Assembly: GCF_052065695.1 (NCBI RefSeq)
Contig: NZ_JBQHTM010000007.1
Location: forward strand, 39,788-103,787
Direction: 5' to 3'
DNA length: 64,000 nt
From: Intestinimonas sp052065695
Lineage (GTDB): Bacteria; Bacillota; Clostridia; Oscillospirales; Oscillospiraceae
Under the pieces are notes generated by a model that was given only the letters and a program-made list of their open reading frames with translations, did not search any database and was not told where the DNA came from. Shown here one piece after another: positions 31,216 through 39,568 of this stretch. The position numbers were made by a program, and so were the translations under genes. The stretch's first letter is position 1. Every line of letters begins with the position of its first letter.

Positions 31216-33582
31216 ATGAGAATCAAACGACTCCTGGCGCTGCTGCTGGCGTGCGCGGCCATCGCGGGCATGCTGGTGCTCCCGTCCTCCGCCGGCGCCG
31301 CCTCCACGAGCGCCTTTACCGACATCTATGACACCAACGTGTCCCGGGCCGCCGAGACCCTGCGGCTGCTGGGCATCGTCAGCGGCACCGGCGGCACTGC
31401 CTACTCCCCGGACCGGGTGCTTACCCGGGCGGAGTTCTGCAAGCTGGCGGTGGAGCTCATGGGCAACGGCGACAAGGTGGCCGCCCAGATGAACCGCACC
31501 GTCTTCCAGGACGTGCCCAGCACCCACTGGGCCCGGGGCTACATCGCGGTGGCCACCCAGGGCACCACCACCGGCTCCGGCGACACCGCCACCACCACCC
31601 CCGGCATCATCCGGGGCGACGCCTACGGCAACTTCAACCCCGACCGGGCCATCACCTACGGGGAGGCGGTCACCATTCTGGTGCGCATCCTGGGCTACGG
31701 CGACAGCGACGTGGGCATGGTGTGGCCCGACGGCTATCTGGCCAAGGCCAGTGAGCTGGAGATCACCAAGGGCCTGAACCTCACCGCCGACAGCACCATC
31801 ACCCGGGGGCAGGCGGCCCTGATGATGGAGAACCTGCTCTTCACCAACGGCAAGGACGGCAAGCAGTACCTCACCACCCTGGGCTGCACCATCACCGATG
31901 AGACCATCCTCTTCGACGTCGCCGCCACCGCTCCCGACGGCTCCACCGGCGTGAAGGTGTCCCAGGACAAGGTCTACAAGACCGACCACGCCCCCTTCTC
32001 CGACGATCTGGTGGGCCGGCGGGCCAAGCTGCTGCTGGACAAGGACGAGAAGATCGTGGATATCCAGCCCTCCACCTCCGGCACGCAGAAGGTTGTCACC
32101 ATCCAGAGCCTGGATTACAATTCCATAAAGATTTCCGGCGGCTCCAGCGTCTCCATCGAGGAACCCAAGGACACCGTGGTGTGGAAGGACGGCAAGGAGA
32201 CCAAGTACGAGGAGCTCTACCTCTCCGGCATGGCCGCTGGTACTCAGGCGCTGCTGCAGTATTCCGCAGCCGGTGAGCTGGAATACATCTTCCTGCGCAG
32301 CTCGGCAAAATCGGACAGCACCACCCGTGTGGTGAAGAACAAGCCAAACTATTCCGACAACCTGGCCTATACCGTCTACAAGAACGGCATCCTCGCCAAG
32401 GGCTCGGACATCTGCCAGTATGACGTCACCACCTTTGACGAGGCCAGCAATGTGATGTACGTCTCGGACGCCCGCATCACCGGCATCTATGAGAACGTCT
32501 ATCCCAACCGGGAGACCCCGGCCACCATCACCGTGATGGGCCACGAGTTCCCGGTGCTCTCCAGCGCAGCCGCCGACCTGAACACCTTCAAGATCGGCGA
32601 TACCGTCACCCTGCTGCTCTCCTACAACGGCCAGGTGGCCGGTGCCGTGGAGCCCTCTGTGGCCAAATCCACCGCTGTGGGTACGGTTAAGAGTGTGGAT
32701 AAGGAGTCTGGCGTGGCAGTGGTGACCTCCATCAACCTGAAGGACGCGAGCGGAAAGGCACTGGAGCTCTCCGGCACCACCTCCTACACCGGCAACCGAG
32801 CCGATGAGATGGTGGGCCAGCTGGTCACCGTCTCCTCCGCCTCCAAGGGCCGCCTGAGCCTTTCCAAGCTCACCGGCAGAGGCTCTGACGCTCCCCTGAA
32901 CGTGGCCGAGAAGCGGATGAACACGGTAAAGCTCTCCGACAACGTGAAGCTCTATGAGCAGGTGGGCCGCAGCGCTCTCACCGAGATCAAGCTGGAAGAC
33001 ATCACCCGTACCACTGTCCCGGCCGATCTGATCACCTACGTCCACAAGGACTACGCCGGAAATGCCGATATCATTGTCTTCAACGATGTCACCGGCGATC
33101 GGTACGATTATGGATTCCTTCGCGTGATTCCGAGGGCCAGCGGTGAGGAAGGCGGGCAGACTCTTACCTATGTCACCGTCTCCAATACGCTCCAGCCCAA
33201 TGGCAGCGCAGAGCTGCTGCTCAATAGCCAGGAGGAGCTGTCCCACATCCGTGCCGGCGGCATCGTGGTTGGCCCCACCCGTGTAGACGGCAAGGTGACC
33301 CTGGGCGGCTATGTGGAACTGCTCTCCGCCAAGGTCAAGAGCTCCGCCTTTGACATGGACACCATGACCGTCACCACCAACAGCATGATCATCCCCATCT
33401 CCGACCGGGTTATGTGCTACAATGAGGCCACCAAGGAGTGGTTCTCCGTGGGCGAGGGTAAGAACGATGAGGACTATGTCAAGGCCCTCAATCTGGCTCG
33501 TGCCTTCTCCGACAACGTTACCATTTACTACGATAAGACCCCTGACCAGGGCGGTAAGATCCGTCTGGTCGTAGTGGGCTGA
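31216..33582 (+). CDS. SLH-domain surface protein in the export operon
   Basis: A 788-residue exported protein. Signal peptide about 1-28 (ending S-A-G-A-A), then three SLH repeats within about 30-215 (S-A-F-T-D-I-Y-D, R-V-L-T-R-A-E-F-C-K-L-A, V-F-Q-D-V-P-S-T-H-W-A-R-G-Y-I, G-N-F-N-P-D-R-A-I-T-Y-G-E-A). The rest is beta-rich without a family that I recognise. It does not share the leader of the two large SLH genes; it starts with AAGGAGAG 34 bp behind the permease, so it should be the fourth gene of the operon. It may be the operon's cargo or a wall anchor for the exporter. Confidence 0.85.
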   Translation: MRIKRLLALLLACAAIAGMLVLPSSAGAASTSAFTDIYDTNVSRAAETLRLLGIVSGTGGTAYSPDRVLTRAEFCKLAVELMGNGDKVAAQMNRTVFQDVPSTHWARGYIAVATQGTTTGSGDTATTTPGIIRGDAYGNFNPDRAITYGEAVTILVRILGYGDSDVGMVWPDGYLAKASELEITKGLNLTADSTITRGQAALMMENLLFTNGKDGKQYLTTLGCTITDETILFDVAATAPDGSTGVKVSQDKVYKTDHAPFSDDLVGRRAKLLLDKDEKIVDIQPSTSGTQKVVTIQSLDYNSIKISGGSSVSIEEPKDTVVWKDGKETKYEELYLSGMAAGTQALLQYSAAGELEYIFLRSSAKSDSTTRVVKNKPNYSDNLAYTVYKNGILAKGSDICQYDVTTFDEASNVMYVSDARITGIYENVYPNRETPATITVMGHEFPVLSSAAADLNTFKIGDTVTLLLSYNGQVAGAVEPSVAKSTAVGTVKSVDKESGVAVVTSINLKDASGKALELSGTTSYTGNRADEMVGQLVTVSSASKGRLSLSKLTGRGSDAPLNVAEKRMNTVKLSDNVKLYEQVGRSALTEIKLEDITRTTVPADLITYVHKDYAGNADIIVFNDVTGDRYDYGFLRVIPRASGEEGGQTLTYVTVSNTLQPNGSAELLLNSQEELSHIRAGGIVVGPTRVDGKVTLGGYVELLSAKVKSSAFDMDTMTVTTNSMIIPISDRVMCYNEATKEWFSVGEGKNDEDYVKALNLARAFSDNVTIYYDKTPDQGGKIRLVVVG

Positions 33583-33600
33583 TTCGTTTCCTACTCATGC

Positions 33601-33641
33601 AAGGCCTCTGGGAGACAACTGTCTTCCAGAGGCCTTTTTTA
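33601..33641 (+). terminator. Terminator of the export/SLH operon
   Basis: AAGGCCTCTGG and CCAGAGGCCTT arms with an inner AGAC/GTCT stem, followed by TTTTT. Confidence 0.88.
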
Positions 33642-33645
33642 TTCC

Positions 33646-33854
33646 TGCTACCAAGATGCTACCAAAAAACTACCTCAAACCCTTGGGGCGCAAGGGATTC
33701 AAAAAACGGCTGAAATAAAATGCTACCAAGATGCTACCAAGGAAATTTTTTTCGTCAAAACGGGCAGTCTTTTCCACATTTTGTGGAAAAGACTGCCCGT
33801 TTTTTGCAGTGTAAGGGGCGTTATACGCCCGTAGTACGTGAAAAAGTTCGTATT
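33646..33854. repeat. Right copy of the 210-bp inverted repeat
   Basis: Reverse complement of 1-211. It holds two tandem pairs of GCTACCAA with an 11-bp period (33648-33665 and 33722-33740), a CCCTTG/CAAGGG hairpin between them, the 22-bp-arm hairpin at 33757-33803 and the first part of the S-layer leader. It starts just after the operon terminator. Confidence 0.9.
33757..33805 (+). terminator. Long hairpin facing the leader of SLH gene 2
   Basis: 22-bp perfect arms, 3-nt loop and a run of six T on the plus strand, 10 bp before the shared leader. It takes the place occupied by the promoter in SLH gene 1. The centre is TTTTCCACA/TGTGGAAAA, as in the left copy. Confidence 0.75.
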
Positions 33855-33905
33855 TTCAGGCGTTTGGCCCCCTAAAACCTCAAATTTTAGAAGGAGGAAT
33901 TCCAA
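33815..33905 (+). promoter_or_regulatory. Shared S-layer 5-prime leader, copy without a promoter
   Basis: Matches 26858-26947 in opposite orientation with about nine differences. It contains GGGCGTTATACGCCC, GAAAAAGTTCGTATTTTCAGG, the CTAAAA/TTTTAG hairpin and AAGGAGG. I see no -35/-10 pair between the hairpin at 33757-33803 and this leader, so the copy looks silent. Confidence 0.8.
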
Positions 33906-36900
33906 ATGAGAAACCTCAAGCGGGCTCTCAGTCTGGCTCTGGCTGCCATCATGGTCATGTCCCTGATGGTCGTTGGCGCCGGCGCTGTGAACCTCGACGA
34001 CTTCTCCGACAAGGACCAGATCGTCAACAAAGAGGCCGTCACCGTGCTGACCACTCTGAACGTGATCAACGGCAAGGACGACGGCTCCTACGATCCCACT
34101 GGGATCGTGACCCGTGCCGAGATGGCCAAGATCATCTGCGTCATCCTGAATGGCGGCAGCGATCCTGCCCTGGGCACTTCCACCACCCACACCTACACCG
34201 ACACTGTGAACCACTGGGCCGAGGCCTACATTGAGTACTGCACTCAGCTGGGCATCGTGGCCGGCAAGGGCAACGGCACCTTCGACCCCAACGGCACCGT
34301 GACCGCCACTGAGGCTGCCAAGATGCTGCTGGTGGCTCTGGGCTACAACGCCGGCTTCGAGAACATGGTGGGCGCCAACTGGGCCGTCTCCACCAACGTG
34401 CTGGCCAACCAGAACAAGCTGTACGCCGGACTGGACATCGACGTTGACGCTGGCCTGACCCGTGACAACGCCGCTCAGATGGCTTACAACGCCCTGAACT
34501 GCGAGATGGTGGCCTACACCTACGCTCTGGTCACCGGCTCCGACGGCTCCCTGACCTCCATCCCCCGTGTGGAGAAGAAGGACGACACCCTGCTGAGCGA
34601 CAAGTTCGGCGGCGTCCGCGTCGAGGGCGTGGTGGTCCGCAACGAGCAGACCGCTGCCAGCTTTGACGGCAAGACCCGCATCGACATCACCAACGAGGAC
34701 GAGCTGACCAAGGTCGGCCACAACTTCGGCGATGTCGCCACCTTCGAGACCGTCACCGACGCCTCCCTGCTGGGCACCTCCGTGTTCTTCTACGTGGTCC
34801 CCTCCGTGGCTTCTCCCACCAACTCCGAGAAGGCCACCGTGCTGGGCTCCGTGATGGACTCCGGTAAGAACGTGGTCGTCACCACCACCAAGACCTTCGG
34901 TTCTGACAAAGTTGCCGGCTACATGAAGGACAATGACATCACTGTCAACTCTGACACCGTTCTCTATGTTAACGGCGCCGTGTCCTCCACCGCCATCAGC
35001 GCTCTGGTGAACCAGACCGGTAACGAGGTCAAGTTCATCGACAGCGACAACGACGGCATCACTGAGTCCGTTGTAAAGACCAACTACGGCTTCGGCAAGG
35101 TCATCCGCTACAATGATAAGGAAGATGGCGGCCTGACCATCGACACCTACACCGACAGCAAGGACCTGAAGATCGACAAGATCGTGGGCTTTGCCGATGT
35201 GGCTCTGAACGACTATGTTGTTTACAACACCATGGGCGGCAAGCTGTATGTCGTCAAGGCCGAGACCGTCGAGGGCACCCTGGAGACCTTCAAGAAGAAC
35301 AGCGATCGTCTGAAGGCCAATCTGACCGTGGACGGCACCACCTACACCTTCTCTGAGTCCGGCAACTACGACGGCCGCGACGGCGAACTGAAGACCCCCG
35401 ATACCTACCTGGACAGCAACTACATGGGCAAGGCTGTCACCCTGTATCTGGATAAGTTCGGCTATGTGGCCGCTGCTTCCGACGTTAAGGGCTTCACCGA
35501 CTACGCCTATGTGGCCAACGCCACCACCATCAACGACGCCACCGGCCTGGCCAGCGACGTCCGCGTCTATGTCACCCTGCCTGACGGCACCAGCGCCTCC
35601 TACCTGGTGAAGAACTACAAGGACGGCACCTGGGAGGGCAAGCCCACCGGCGTCACCGGCGAGACCACTCCTGGCGCCCACCCCATCACCAAGGGCAACG
35701 TCTATGGCTACTACCTGACCAGCGACGGTAAGATCGAGCTGACCAACGTGACCAACAACGCTGTTGTCAACGGCTCCAGCAACGACATTGAGTTCAACAA
35801 GGGGTCCAGCACCATTAAGACCACCTCTGCTATGAAATCTAAGATGACCGATAACAACACCGTGTTCTTCTATGTGATGATGGAAGTGGATGCCGCCGGC
35901 AAGCCCACCAGCACCATTAAGAGCATTGAGTCCTATGTTGGCAAGGACAACGCCCCCTCCATCAAGGTGACCAGCGGCACTTCCAACACCTCTGTTTATA
36001 CCGTTCCCAGCCGCAAGGATGAAAGCATTGCCGGCGCCGTGGTCTTCCAGGTGGGAGAGGTTGCCTCTGCTAACGTCCTGTACCTCTATCAGTATGTGAA
36101 GAGCACTGATGAGAACACCATCTACAACGCCGTCATCGATGGCAAGCTGGTGGAGAACATCACTGTTGATTCCAAGGACGACACCCTGGCCGGCGCTCCC
36201 TATGTCTACACCATGACCAGCAAGGGCTACTACAGCCTGACCAACGTGACCTCCACTTCCACTGTTTCCGGCCATGTCGCCCTGTCTGAGGGCAAGTCCG
36301 TCGTGGTTGGCGGTCAGGAAGTCAAGATTACTGCCGACACCACTCTGGCTGAGATCGACGGTTCTGATACCAACATCATCAGCAATGTGACCGAGAAGGA
36401 CTGGGTCACCGTCGTCTACAACCCCAACAACGACGAAGCCCTGGGCATCTACCTCGAGGAGCCCTACTCCAACGACAATGCCAACATCCTCAAGGTTGAT
36501 GGCACTACTGTTAAGAAGAGCACCGGCGACTACGATTACGAGGTTGCCGCCGGCACCACTGCTACTACTGTGAAGTCCAACATCAAGACTTCCTATGGCA
36601 CCAGTGTGTATGTGGTCAACACTCGTCCCGCCACCGACAAGGCCGCTCTGGCTGTCAAGGCTGACGATGTCCTCTACACCAACGGCAACGCCTACATCGT
36701 GGTCAAGGCTCCCGATGGCGTGAGCTACCGCATCTATGTCCTGAAGGTCGGCTCTGCTTCCAGCCCCGACAAGGGCGGCAGCGATACCACCACTCCTTCC
36801 ACCAGCGGTGTCACCACTCTGAGCGGCAGCGCTACCGCCGCTACCGTCAATGCTGAGTTTGACAAGGGCAATGACGTGGAGATCACTACCTCCAACTATG

Positions 36901-37946
36901 CCCCTGCCGATCAGATTGTCATCCCCAAGGGCCGCACCCTGACCATCAACGGCAACTATGCGCCCACCGCCGTTGAGGACAACGCCGGCACCCTGGTCGT
37001 CAACGGCACCTATACCGCCGTGGCCAGCTCTACCCTGACTGGTAACGTCACCGCCCAGGACATCACTGTGACCACCAAGCTCACTGTTGACAGCGGCGCT
37101 ACCGTTACTGTCACCAAGGCTACTTACACCAACGGTGCCGCCATCGAGGTCGCCAACGGCGGTACTCTGGTCGTGAACGCCTTCACCCCCGGTGCCAATG
37201 TCACCAACAACGGCACTCTGACCGTGAAGAACGACTACACGCCCGGCAGCTACACCCTCACTGGTACCGGCACCACCACCATCGGCAGCAACCTGGTGCT
37301 GGGTAGCACCGCTTTCTCCGCCAACGGCACTGTGAACGTGCTGGGCAATGTGACTGCCAGTGCGAACACCACCGTGCTCACCGTGCCCGCCAGCTCTGAG
37401 CTGACCGTGAACGGCACCGTGGCCGGCGCTGTTACCCTGAGCGCTGCCACCAGCAAGGCCACTCTGAAGGCTGATGTTGCCGGTAAGGTCACTGTGACCG
37501 ATGGCGAGCTGAACGCTTCTACCGCCAACCTGAAGGATGCCTTTGAGCTGACTGCCGGCAAGGCCACCGTGAAGTCTGTGGTCGGCACCATGACCATCAC
37601 CGCCGGTGAGCTGACCTACGTGGATGACTACGCTCTGACCGCTGCTCTCTCTCTGGGCAATGCCAATGTGACCTTTGAGGGCAAGGTGACCGGTGCTAGC
37701 ACTACCAACAAGCTGACCATCGGCAATGGCAAGACCCTGGTCCTGAAGGGCGGCATCGATGACGCTTCCAAGGGCATCATCATCGGTTCCGGCACCTCCT
37801 CCAAGGTCACCTTCACCGTGGCTCCTGACAAGGCCACTCTGGCTGACTTCACCATCGGTGGAAGCACTCCTGTCAACAGCGTGAGCGAGATGGCTGGCGT
37901 GACCTTCACCTGGGATAACGCTGATTGGGATTACACCGCTGCCTGA
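33906..37946 (+). CDS. Large SLH-domain surface (S-layer) protein 2
   Basis: A 1346-residue exported protein. Signal peptide about 1-27 and SLH region about 28-210 are close to those of the gene at 23072 (shared M-R-N-L-K-R-A-L-S-L-A-L-A, D-D-F-S-D-K-D, I-N-G-K-D-D-G). The middle is a series of beta domains with acidic Asp/Gly/Asn loops (for example D-S-D-N-D-G-I-T-E near 380) that could bind calcium. From about 970 onward it becomes a Thr/Val/Gly-rich solenoid-like region. It has more AT-ending codons than its neighbours. Its leader lacks a visible promoter and is preceded by a terminator-like hairpin, so it is inferred to be a silent alternative S-layer gene, expressible after inversion of the segment to its left. 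Confidence 0.88.
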   Translation: MRNLKRALSLALAAIMVMSLMVVGAGAVNLDDFSDKDQIVNKEAVTVLTTLNVINGKDDGSYDPTGIVTRAEMAKIICVILNGGSDPALGTSTTHTYTDTVNHWAEAYIEYCTQLGIVAGKGNGTFDPNGTVTATEAAKMLLVALGYNAGFENMVGANWAVSTNVLANQNKLYAGLDIDVDAGLTRDNAAQMAYNALNCEMVAYTYALVTGSDGSLTSIPRVEKKDDTLLSDKFGGVRVEGVVVRNEQTAASFDGKTRIDITNEDELTKVGHNFGDVATFETVTDASLLGTSVFFYVVPSVASPTNSEKATVLGSVMDSGKNVVVTTTKTFGSDKVAGYMKDNDITVNSDTVLYVNGAVSSTAISALVNQTGNEVKFIDSDNDGITESVVKTNYGFGKVIRYNDKEDGGLTIDTYTDSKDLKIDKIVGFADVALNDYVVYNTMGGKLYVVKAETVEGTLETFKKNSDRLKANLTVDGTTYTFSESGNYDGRDGELKTPDTYLDSNYMGKAVTLYLDKFGYVAAASDVKGFTDYAYVANATTINDATGLASDVRVYVTLPDGTSASYLVKNYKDGTWEGKPTGVTGETTPGAHPITKGNVYGYYLTSDGKIELTNVTNNAVVNGSSNDIEFNKGSSTIKTTSAMKSKMTDNNTVFFYVMMEVDAAGKPTSTIKSIESYVGKDNAPSIKVTSGTSNTSVYTVPSRKDESIAGAVVFQVGEVASANVLYLYQYVKSTDENTIYNAVIDGKLVENITVDSKDDTLAGAPYVYTMTSKGYYSLTNVTSTSTVSGHVALSEGKSVVVGGQEVKITADTTLAEIDGSDTNIISNVTEKDWVTVVYNPNNDEALGIYLEEPYSNDNANILKVDGTTVKKSTGDYDYEVAAGTTATTVKSNIKTSYGTSVYVVNTRPATDKAALAVKADDVLYTNGNAYIVVKAPDGVSYRIYVLKVGSASSPDKGGSDTTTPSTSGVTTLSGSATAATVNAEFDKGNDVEITTSNYAPADQIVIPKGRTLTINGNYAPTAVEDNAGTLVVNGTYTAVASSTLTGNVTAQDITVTTKLTVDSGATVTVTKATYTNGAAIEVANGGTLVVNAFTPGANVTNNGTLTVKNDYTPGSYTLTGTGTTTIGSNLVLGSTAFSANGTVNVLGNVTASANTTVLTVPASSELTVNGTVAGAVTLSAATSKATLKADVAGKVTVTDGELNASTANLKDAFELTAGKATVKSVVGTMTITAGELTYVDDYALTAALSLGNANVTFEGKVTGASTTNKLTIGNGKTLVLKGGIDDASKGIIIGSGTSSKVTFTVAPDKATLADFTIGGSTPVNSVSEMAGVTFTWDNADWDYTAA

Positions 37947-37966
37947 TCATTTCACCCGCAAATCAA

Positions 37967-38003
37967 GAACGCCCCGGACAAAAGTCCGGGGCGTTCCCTT
38001 TTC
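37967..38003. terminator. Bidirectional terminator, SLH gene 2 / tail-fibre-like gene 2
   Basis: GAACGCCCCGGAC-AAAA-GTCCGGGGCGTTC followed by CCCTTTTC, between two convergent genes. Confidence 0.82.
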
Positions 38004-38034
38004 ATTTCTAGTATTTTTCAAACTTCCGCATGGT

Positions 38035-39018
38035 TTATAGCAGCACCACACCGTAACCGTAAAACACACATGACGAGCCGCTGCCGCAGTCCATGGTAAA
38101 GCTGGCGGTGAGCGTGCCGCCGGACCAGGTCCCCTCATAGGTGTCCTCGGTGCAGCTGCGCCCCTTGACGTCGGTGGTGGTCCTCCGGGCGGTGCGGCTG
38201 AGTGCGGCGCCGTTGATCCTGGGGGTTACGGAGCCGCCGTCATATCGGACAAAAACCAGCGCCTGTGTCCCGCCGCCGGTAATGGTGGCCCCTTTGGCGG
38301 TGATGGTGCCGCTGGAGGAACCCACCGGTGTGATGTAGATAGTGCCCGCCATATAGCCGCTGCTGTTGAGGTAGATATAGGCCGACCGTGAACTGGAGTT
38401 GCACTCCAGCTCCAGGTAGAAGGTATCCCCCTTGACCAGCGACAGGGGCTTTTGCAGGGTCACCGTTTTCGTGCCGCCGCTCCCGCCCTCCAGCGTCACC
38501 TGCTGGATGCTGTTGTAGACGCCGTTGTGGTAGACCACCAGATTGGTGCCGCAGCCATAGCTGTCCGATGGATTGTACTGGAACTGAATACCCGTCAGTG
38601 TTCCGTTTCCTACTGCTGTCTGTATGCCGGTGGTGCAGCCCTTGTCACCCAGGAAACAGGTGTTTCCGGCGTAGGACGAGCTGATGTTCCCCTGACCGCT
38701 CTTGCTCAGCCGGGCCGCCTGGGCATTGATCTGAATGTCGCTGCTTTTGGACGCGATCTGGCTTTCATCCGCAAAGCCGTCGAACAAAAGGGCTCTCTTG
38801 TACCCTGTGTATTTGTTCTCGTAGTCAGCTTGTAGCAGCAGGTTATAGATGTTATAGCCCTGGTCCTCCAGACCGGCCAGCGCCCGGTCCGCGTTGTCCC
38901 CAACTCGGCCTAGGGCCGCGTCAATTTTGGCGTTGTCCCCGTTGAACTCCTCCCGTAAAAACTGATCTGACCGCTGCCACTGGCACAGCCCGTAATTTGC
39001 GGTATATCCGCTTGCCAT
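38035..39018 (-). CDS. Tail-fibre-like protein, paralogue 2
   Basis: A 327-residue paralogue of the protein at 21969. The N-terminus is almost the same (M-A-S-G-Y-T-A-N-Y-G-L-C-Q-W then F-L-R-E-E-F-N-G-D-N-A-K-I-D-A-A-L), as is K-R-A-L-L-F-D-G-F-A-D, while the beta-rich, Ser/Gly-rich C-terminal part has diverged. The second ATG is used, 7 nt behind GAGGAGG, with the same arrangement as in paralogue 1. The upstream regions of the two genes also share blocks, so the duplication includes the control region. Function unknown. Confidence 0.75.
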   Translation of the reverse strand: MASGYTANYGLCQWQRSDQFLREEFNGDNAKIDAALGRVGDNADRALAGLEDQGYNIYNLLLQADYENKYTGYKRALLFDGFADESQIASKSSDIQINAQAARLSKSGQGNISSSYAGNTCFLGDKGCTTGIQTAVGNGTLTGIQFQYNPSDSYGCGTNLVVYHNGVYNSIQQVTLEGGSGGTKTVTLQKPLSLVKGDTFYLELECNSSSRSAYIYLNSSGYMAGTIYITPVGSSSGTITAKGATITGGGTQALVFVRYDGGSVTPRINGAALSRTARRTTTDVKGRSCTEDTYEGTWSGGTLTASFTMDCGSGSSCVFYGYGVVLL

Positions 39019-39156
39019 AAGCATCCCTCCTCACCCCTGGGCGCTCCGCCGGTCTATGTTGCACGCCCTGCCAATCCCTGGGCCCTTCCCTGTCCTTCTC
39101 CCCTGCCCAGTCCCGCAGACTGGACTATCCTCTCGCAAAACAGTCCAACCACAAAG
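39019..39156 (-). other. Region upstream of tail-fibre-like gene 2
   Basis: Holds the GC-rich leader of the gene, similar in parts to the region before 21969 (GGGC-rich blocks, a TGCAAC motif and GGTGAGGAGGG before the start). No promoter of the usual sigma-A type was found. Confidence 0.4.
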
Positions 39157-39193
39157 AAAGCGGGCTCCGGCGCATTGCCGGAGCCCGCTTTTT
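39157..39193 (-). terminator. Original terminator of the glycolytic cluster
   Basis: AAAGCGGGCTCCGGC-GCATT-GCCGGAGCCCGCTTT. It lies beyond the outer copy of the eno 3-prime end, so it was probably the eno terminator before the insert. Confidence 0.8.
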
Positions 39194-39203
39194 GCAATTT
39201 GGA

Positions 39204-39258
39204 TTACTTCTTGAGGTTGAAGAAGGCATCCTTGCCCAGGTACTGGGCCACCTCGTCC
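39204..39258 (-). repeat. Outer duplicate of the eno 3-prime end
   Basis: 55 bp, including a stop codon, that match 39569-39623 with two mismatches. It codes for the same last residues of enolase (Y-L-G-K-D-A-F-F-N-L-K). It has no gene body; the 310-bp insert separates it from the working eno. Confidence 0.92.
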
Positions 39259-39568
39259 TCGTCGTCGCAAAGTCCGCTCCCGTCGGGACGCCCAGGTATG
39301 GGTATCCCTCCTTCCGCTCCCTTGCTCCTCCTCTCCCCGCCCGACCCGCTTCGCTGGGCTCGGTCGGGGTCCCCGGAGCTGGACGAGCAAAAAACGGGGC
39401 CGCTGCCATTGGCAGCGGCCCCTTGTGCTTATCTTGTCACGCTTCGCCTGTTCGCGACGGGCGGCTTCCCTTCGTCTCGAGCTCAAAACAGGCCTGCTTC
39501 GCAGTCCTTCGGTTTTCGCCCTCGCTCCGGTCCATCCGCCCTGCTCACGACGGCTCCGCGCTTCTCAC
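39259..39568. repeat. 310-bp hairpin-rich insert at the eno 3-prime end
   Basis: Lies between the two copies of the eno end. The left third carries the core CCGACCC-GCTTCGCT-GGGCTCGG, which also occurs with paired changes in the insert beside pgk. The middle carries a terminator (39389-39427). The right part is rich in CTTCGC/TTCGCCC strings. No transposase or open frame with a credible start is present. Confidence 0.7.
39389..39427 (-). terminator. Terminator carried by the eno insert
   Basis: GGGGCCGCTGCC-AAT-GGCAGCGGCCCC followed on the minus strand by GTTTTTTG. It gives the restored eno a terminator of its own. Confidence 0.82.

Noticed and set aside
33723..36275. 850-codon open frame antisense to SLH gene 2
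   Set aside because: Same cause: a shadow of a repetitive Thr/Val/Gly-coding gene.
39031..39486. 151-codon minus-strand frame across the eno insert
   Set aside because: It joins the duplicate eno tail, the insert and unrelated flanking DNA, with no start signal.
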